Part shown: piece by piece, positions 8,100 to 11,199 of the stretch
Position numbering within the stretch: position 1 is the first letter of the stretch
How the letters are laid out: each line of letters opens with the position of its first letter
DNA from: Paraglomus occultum
Taxonomy: Eukaryota; Glomeromycota; Glomeromycetes; Paraglomerales; Paraglomeraceae
Length of the DNA: 11,199 bases
Direction of reading: 5' to 3'
Assembly: GCA_910592205.1 (NCBI GenBank)
Contig: CAJVPJ010001240.1
Location: 1-11,199, forward strand
Program-made: the position numbers and the translations under genes
Notes under the pieces: generated by a model
Database searches by the model: none
Told to the model about the DNA's origin: nothing
The model's input: the letters and a program-made list of their open reading frames with translations, nothing else

Positions 8100-8893
8100 A
8101 TGGCTTTCAGATCAACAATTATAATTTTCGTGTTTGCAATTATTTGCTTATTAAATTATTCCAGCGCGGCAAAGCCTATTGGAGCAGTCTCAGCAGTTGT
8201 TGGTAGATGTCAGCTCTTTTTTAACGAGTCAAATGCACAGTAGTAAGATATTAACTCCAACATTTTGTCTCACGTATTAAAGTTTATGGGGAGGAATTGA
8301 CCAACAAAGATTCAGGGGGTGAGCTATAGTTTCTCGTCAATTAAATAGTGTTGTCGACTATATTTTCTGACTTGTACTAATATTCTATTTTATTTTTGTT
8401 TAATCAGCTGACCTCAGTAAGAATTATTTTGTATTCGAATAAATTACTATATATCGGCATCAACTAAAATATTGCTGTTTATTAACTCTATATTAATAAG
8501 GCGACCCGTATGTTAAACTATGGGTCGATGGAAATCATAAAAAGCAGACAACAGTTAAAAAAAACACCTTAAACCCTTATTGGGATGAAACTTTCGTCTT
8601 CAATTTTTTTCCGGGATCTCACAAGCTCCATGTCGAAGTTTGGGATAAGGATTATAATGGGGACAACGATGATTTGGTATATATAGAGAATACAGTAACA
8701 ATATTATAAACTAAAGCATTACATCGTACTAACTATCGCTGTTTATTAGATGGGCCAGGCCGTAATTGATTTGGACAACTACTGTATACCTACCGCAGCG
8801 GCACCTGTTTGTGATATCGGTGGTATATTTGCCGAGTTTGATGATACGCATCTAAATTACGTCGTTTTGGACGCCAAATGGCATTTGTTTTAA
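8100..8893 (+). CDS. small secreted single-C2-domain protein, five exons
   Basis: Exons 8100-8202, 8283-8318, 8408-8416, 8501-8676 and 8750-8893 join to 155 residues. Introns are 80, 89, 84 and 73 nt, all GT-AG; branch-like TACTAAT and TACTAAC occur in the second and fourth. Residues 1-23 are a signal peptide (MAFRSTIIIFVFAII, with SSA as likely cleavage site). A single C2 domain follows (about 28-150): first strand GAVSAVVVYGEEL, the hallmark SDPYVKLWVDG (50-60), LNPYWDETFVF, and VEVWDKDYNGDNDDLMG. The five canonical calcium ligands appear present: D44 and D51 in loop 1, and D98, D100 and D106 in loop 3. C2 domains bind acidic phospholipids, usually with Ca2+. Here the protein would act in the secretory pathway or outside the cell. 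No transmembrane segment follows the signal peptide and no other domain is present. The specific role is unknown. Confidence 0.85.
8408..8416 (+). other. 9-nt microexon in loop 1 of the C2 domain
   Basis: CTGACCTCA is flanked upstream by a TACTAAT branch site, a T-rich tract and ATCAG, and downstream by a strong GTAAGA donor. It sits in phase 1 on both sides. With it, loop 1 reads DSGADLSDPYV, restoring the SDPYV hallmark; without it, DSGGDPYV, still in frame. Inclusion is favoured by the splice signals, but optional skipping is possible. Confidence 0.65.
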
Positions 8894-8991
8894 TGTGTAA
8901 ATCTATACTAATGTAACTTGATTACCTCATTTAAAGTTAGCTACAAAAATATAAATATGTAAACTAGAAATAGTAGTTTATTATGACATAA

Positions 8992-8997
8992 AATAAA
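8992..8997 (+). terminator. poly(A) signal of the C2 gene
   Basis: AATAAA lies about 100 nt after the C2 stop codon, in A-rich DNA. It is the first canonical signal downstream. Confidence 0.5.
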
Positions 8998-9115
8998 AGC
9001 TGTGTCATTCAGAAAGTGAAAATTCTCATAGTAATAAATAGCAAGAAATAAGCCATTAGCAAACAAGTCTGGAAAGTAAATACTATTATCACGCAGAAAT
9101 TCAAACTCGTCAATT

Positions 9116-9265
9116 TCAAATGCATTGTAAATCTTTTAGTTTGGCCTCTGCTTGATAAAATTCTTTGACTTTAGCTATTTTTTTTTTATTATTAATATTC
9201 TGAAATAATCCCGACTTATATACAGCAATCAGTTTGAAATACAACCATATAGCTTCCTTTTTCAT
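9116..9265 (-). pseudogene. 49-codon reading frame downstream of the TPR remnant, unknown
   Basis: From ATG 9265-9263 to TGA 9118-9116 one frame stays open. It begins MKKEAIWLYFKLIAVYKSG and ends AKVKEFYQAEAKLKDLQCI; in between is a ten-A run in an Asn/Lys stretch. The helical, amphipathic character (EFYQAEAKLKDL) resembles TPR or Sel1-like repeats. Coding-like residues (IAELEQVFCIYK) continue upstream in another frame, and EIDEF-like codons follow the stop, suggesting frameshifts. It lies on the same strand as the TPR array and just downstream, so it may be the tail of the same dead gene. It is too short and broken to name. Confidence 0.28.
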
Positions 9266-9494
9266 TTATAGATACAAAAAACCTGTTCTAACTCAGCTAT
9301 TGATTATTTCAAAGCCAAATACCTTTTCATTTGAACAAGTCATTCAATAACAGTAATTGTAATTATTGGTTGCACTGTTACATCACATCAAAATAAATTC
9401 TATGTATGTACATAAGCATCTCAAACTTTAAAATCTAAAATTATTAAAACAGCTAGAAATATTTTAAAGTGTCTATGCATTTCTTATGGTATTT

Positions 9495-9975
9495 TTGACC
9501 ATCTTATAACAAATTCTAATACTCATATGGTTTGGTTCAATTTCTAATGATTTATTAAATCTATTAGTGACTTTTATATTGTTTTTAGACTAAAATAGAC
9601 ATTTCCCTCAGACTCGACTCAATGTCCATGCATCGTTTGGTACAACCTCTAATGCTTTGTTGAAATTAAGTAGTGAATTGTCATATTGTTTTAGATTTAG
9701 ATAGTAAATCCCCTTTGACTCAATACGCAGGTGTCATTTGGTTCCATCTGTAACGATTTGTTGAGGTCAATAAATAAATTGTTGTATTGCTTTAGATTAT
9801 TATAGACACCTCCCTTTAGACTCAATGCCCGTCGTGCATTATTTGGTTCTCTCGCTAATGATTTGTTGAAGTTGACTAGTGAACTGTGGTATTGTCTTAG
9901 ATTTAGATAAACACATTTATTTGAAGTCGACTGGTGCATTGATATACTGCTCTGGATTATTATAGATAAATGCAC
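9495..9975 (-). pseudogene. broken tetratricopeptide-repeat (TPR) gene fragment
   Basis: Four successive minus-strand units end in NFNKSLAREPNN, DLNKSLQMEPND, NFNKALEVVPND and NKSLEIEPNH, each preceded by a YLNLRQYHSS / YNNLKQYNN-type helix. This is the usual 34-35-residue TPR pattern, a helix-turn-helix protein-binding scaffold common in fungal signalling proteins. The first two units are in one frame (about 9975-9700) that ends at TAA 9697-9699. The third continues in a shifted frame until TGA 9608-9610, and the fourth in another frame. At the upstream end a partial fifth unit (about 9920-9965) is joined after a deletion of roughly 47 nt. There is no credible start codon, promoter or flanking domain. 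It reads as the decayed remainder of a larger TPR protein. Confidence 0.72.
9543..9970 (-). repeat. degenerate tandem DNA repeat, period about 101-105 bp, underlying the TPR units
   Basis: The recurring plus-strand core AATGATTTGTTGAA-like begins at 9546, 9651, 9752 and 9857, giving spacings of 105, 101 and 105 nt. The 101-nt step is not a multiple of three and coincides with the reading-frame change. A truncated fifth copy begins near 9920. Confidence 0.7.
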
Positions 9976-10573
9976 GGTCTCGGGAAACTATAGTAATAGA
10001 CATTTATATAATGACCTAGAACTGGGGCAGATCCCAAATTGAGACAGCAGAAATTTACGCTAATCGACGTCATAAACACATTGATGCTAGTTCATCCAAA
10101 GTTACAGCCTTATATGTTTTGTGATAACCTGCGTGTTGCAATTCTTGATACAATAATCCGACAATATTGTATAATTTACGCTTACCCACATGTGTACCCA
10201 GGGTACTCGTGTAGGAAGATTCATCGTATTAATAACAGTGGCTACATATCTCGTTGTTGTTTTTTTTACAGAACCGGTGTAACAGCATTTTTGCATTGAT
10301 TGCTGCGACATTCACTACTGTTGACGTCATAAAAAAACTGTCATCTTGTCTAAAATCAACCAATTGCGTTAAATTCTTAATTGTAGTATAATATAACTTT
10401 GAAGCAGTATTTTATCAAAGACTGCACACACGCAGCAACTGATTCGGGGGAGGCTCAAATTAAGTTTGTTTTCCACAAAAAGAGAGTGACAATAGCTCTT
10501 GAATTATATGAGTTTATTGCGAGCGTAATATTATCAGTAACCAATAGAATAAACTAAGATTTACTTCTTACAG
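9976..10573. other. intergenic DNA, no supported gene
   Basis: Overlapping open frames on both strands at 10039-10311 lack a convincing start or motif. TGACGTCA, a palindromic CRE/ATF-type site, lies at 10322-10329, and a second GACGTCAT occurs near 10067. The stretch could include the promoter and an unseen first exon for the coding-like block at 10574, but no joining exon could be identified. Confidence 0.4.
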
Positions 10574-10815
10574 GAGTGTCATCTTTTCTGCTTGACGAAG
10601 AATTGAAAGATTTGCCGGCCTCGGTATTGCATTCCCAGGGTTCCTATCTGCATTCTAGTAATGAAATGTACCCATCGCGGCTATCGAAGTCTTGCGTAAA
10701 TAGCAATATCCAGTAGCATTACATTATTGGGCCGACGCATCATCCGGCCGGTTCTGATATTGAAAATAAGTTTCACTGTCCAGGCAAACATGACTACGTT
10801 ATAAGCTCTAAATAA
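10574..10815 (+). pseudogene. coding-like block with one in-frame TAG, possible terminal exon of a broken gene
   Basis: A plausible 3' splice site (CTAAG branch, then TTACTTCTTACAG ending at 10573) opens a frame that enters in phase 1. The frame reads VSSFLLDEELKDLP, then YLHSSNEMYPSRLSKS, to TAG 10714-10716. The same frame then continues through HYIGPTHHPAGSDIENKF and CPGKHDYVISSK to TAA 10813-10815. GC content is clearly higher than in the flanks, as in the window's real exons. Either the gene ends at the TAG, or the TAG is a nonsense mutation in a longer tail. No matching upstream exon was found, and I do not recognise the protein. AATAAA at 10966-10971 would serve as its poly(A) signal. 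Confidence 0.3.
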
Positions 10816-10956
10816 TTTGGTTCAATGTTTACTTTTAATTTAATAATTTTCTTATATTTTCTAATACTCTGTCCGGTAATGGTAAACATGCATGACTTTA
10901 TTTCGGTGTCTTGTTAATCAATATTAATATATGTAGAAGCACATTGTAATAATTCG

Positions 10957-11022
10957 AACCCTTTGAATAAAATTCATATAATAATAAACAAACCGTGAAC
11001 TACGAGTTTATTCAAAGAGGTT
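10957..11022. repeat. imperfect inverted repeat carrying AATAAA on both strands
   Basis: AACC-CTTTGAATAAA (10957-10971) and the complement of 11007-11022 (AACCTCTTTGAATAAA) pair over 15 bp with a single-base bulge around a 35-nt loop. The left arm contains AATAAA on the plus strand (10966-10971) and the right arm AATAAA on the minus strand (11007-11012). Confidence 0.55.
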
Positions 11023-11199
11023 GAGTTGCTAAATTATAAAAAATGGAAGTGTTAATATTGTAATATGTAAATTGACTTTATTTGTATCAACATGTAACTA
11101 TACCTGCAGCTGAATCCAAATTATAACTATTTCTCGGTTTAGGCAAATCTCCAGTATGTAAGAGTTTACTAGAGTATTTACTCTCTTTCTCGAGACGTG
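11023..11199. other. right edge, no supported feature
   Basis: No gene is supported. A plus-strand frame from about 11140 (GLGKSPVCKSLLEYLL) is open to the window edge, but it is too short to judge. AGAGTA-TT-TACTCT at 11171-11184 is a small perfect inverted repeat. Confidence 0.4.

Noticed and set aside
8408-8520. Reading on from acceptor CCTCAG at 8417 instead of using the microexon
   Set aside because: That frame hits a stop before the SDPYV segment and ignores the strong GTAAGA donor.
10039-10311. Overlapping 86- and 69-codon frames on both strands
   Set aside because: No AUG with context, no motif, Cys/Tyr/Ile-rich composition, and mutual antisense overlap suggest chance.
10945-10970. 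GGGTTCGAATT on the minus strand, resembling a tRNA T-loop
   Set aside because: The T-stem does not pair and no acceptor, D or anticodon arms can be found.
495-11092. GACTGTATTTGTATCAACA (495-513) and a one-mismatch copy at 11074-11092
   Set aside because: The similarity does not extend on either side and is within what chance gives in AT-rich DNA of this length.

Overview
The window reads as nuclear DNA of a filamentous fungus. Its genes have many short introns (73-146 nt) with GT/AG ends and several TACTAAT/TACTAAC-type branch sites. GC-richer exons sit in very AT-rich intergenic DNA, and genes are sparse. A decayed tetratricopeptide array of the LNKSLxxEPND type and a peroxisomal beta-oxidation enzyme of fungal layout point to an early-diverging lineage. 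My best guess is Mucoromycota, possibly Glomeromycotina; this is inference from style, not a database match. Layout from left to right: 1-499 holds what looks like one end of a pogo/Tigger-type DNA transposon running off the left edge, with a small minus-strand reading frame inside it. 500-837 is intergenic and carries a minus-strand poly(A) signal. 838-4630 (minus) is the one unambiguous large gene: a seven-exon peroxisomal multifunctional enzyme type 2 (Fox2/MFE-2), 1049 residues, with two short-chain dehydrogenase domains, a hot-dog 2-enoyl-CoA hydratase-2, an SCP2 lipid-transfer domain and a C-terminal SKM peroxisome signal. 4631-5190 is its upstream region. 5240-5494 (plus) is a coding-like island with a TATA box but three in-frame stops. 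5495-7670 is an AT-rich stretch in which I see no gene. 7678-8997 (plus) is a small secreted C2-domain gene. Its main form has five exons, including a 9-nt microexon. It is preceded by a second signal-peptide leader made of two small exons, phase-compatible with the same C2 exons. 9116-9975 (minus) is a broken TPR array followed by a 49-codon reading frame that may be part of the same dead gene. 10574-10815 (plus) is another coding-like block interrupted by one TAG, followed by an inverted repeat that carries AATAAA on both strands. The MFE-2 would carry out the second and third steps of peroxisomal beta-oxidation through (3R)-hydroxyacyl-CoA. The C2 protein would enter the secretory pathway and bind Ca2+/phospholipid. 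Nothing in the sequence ties the two genes together. Most of the rest is genomic debris: broken genes, a transposon end and AT-rich spacer.
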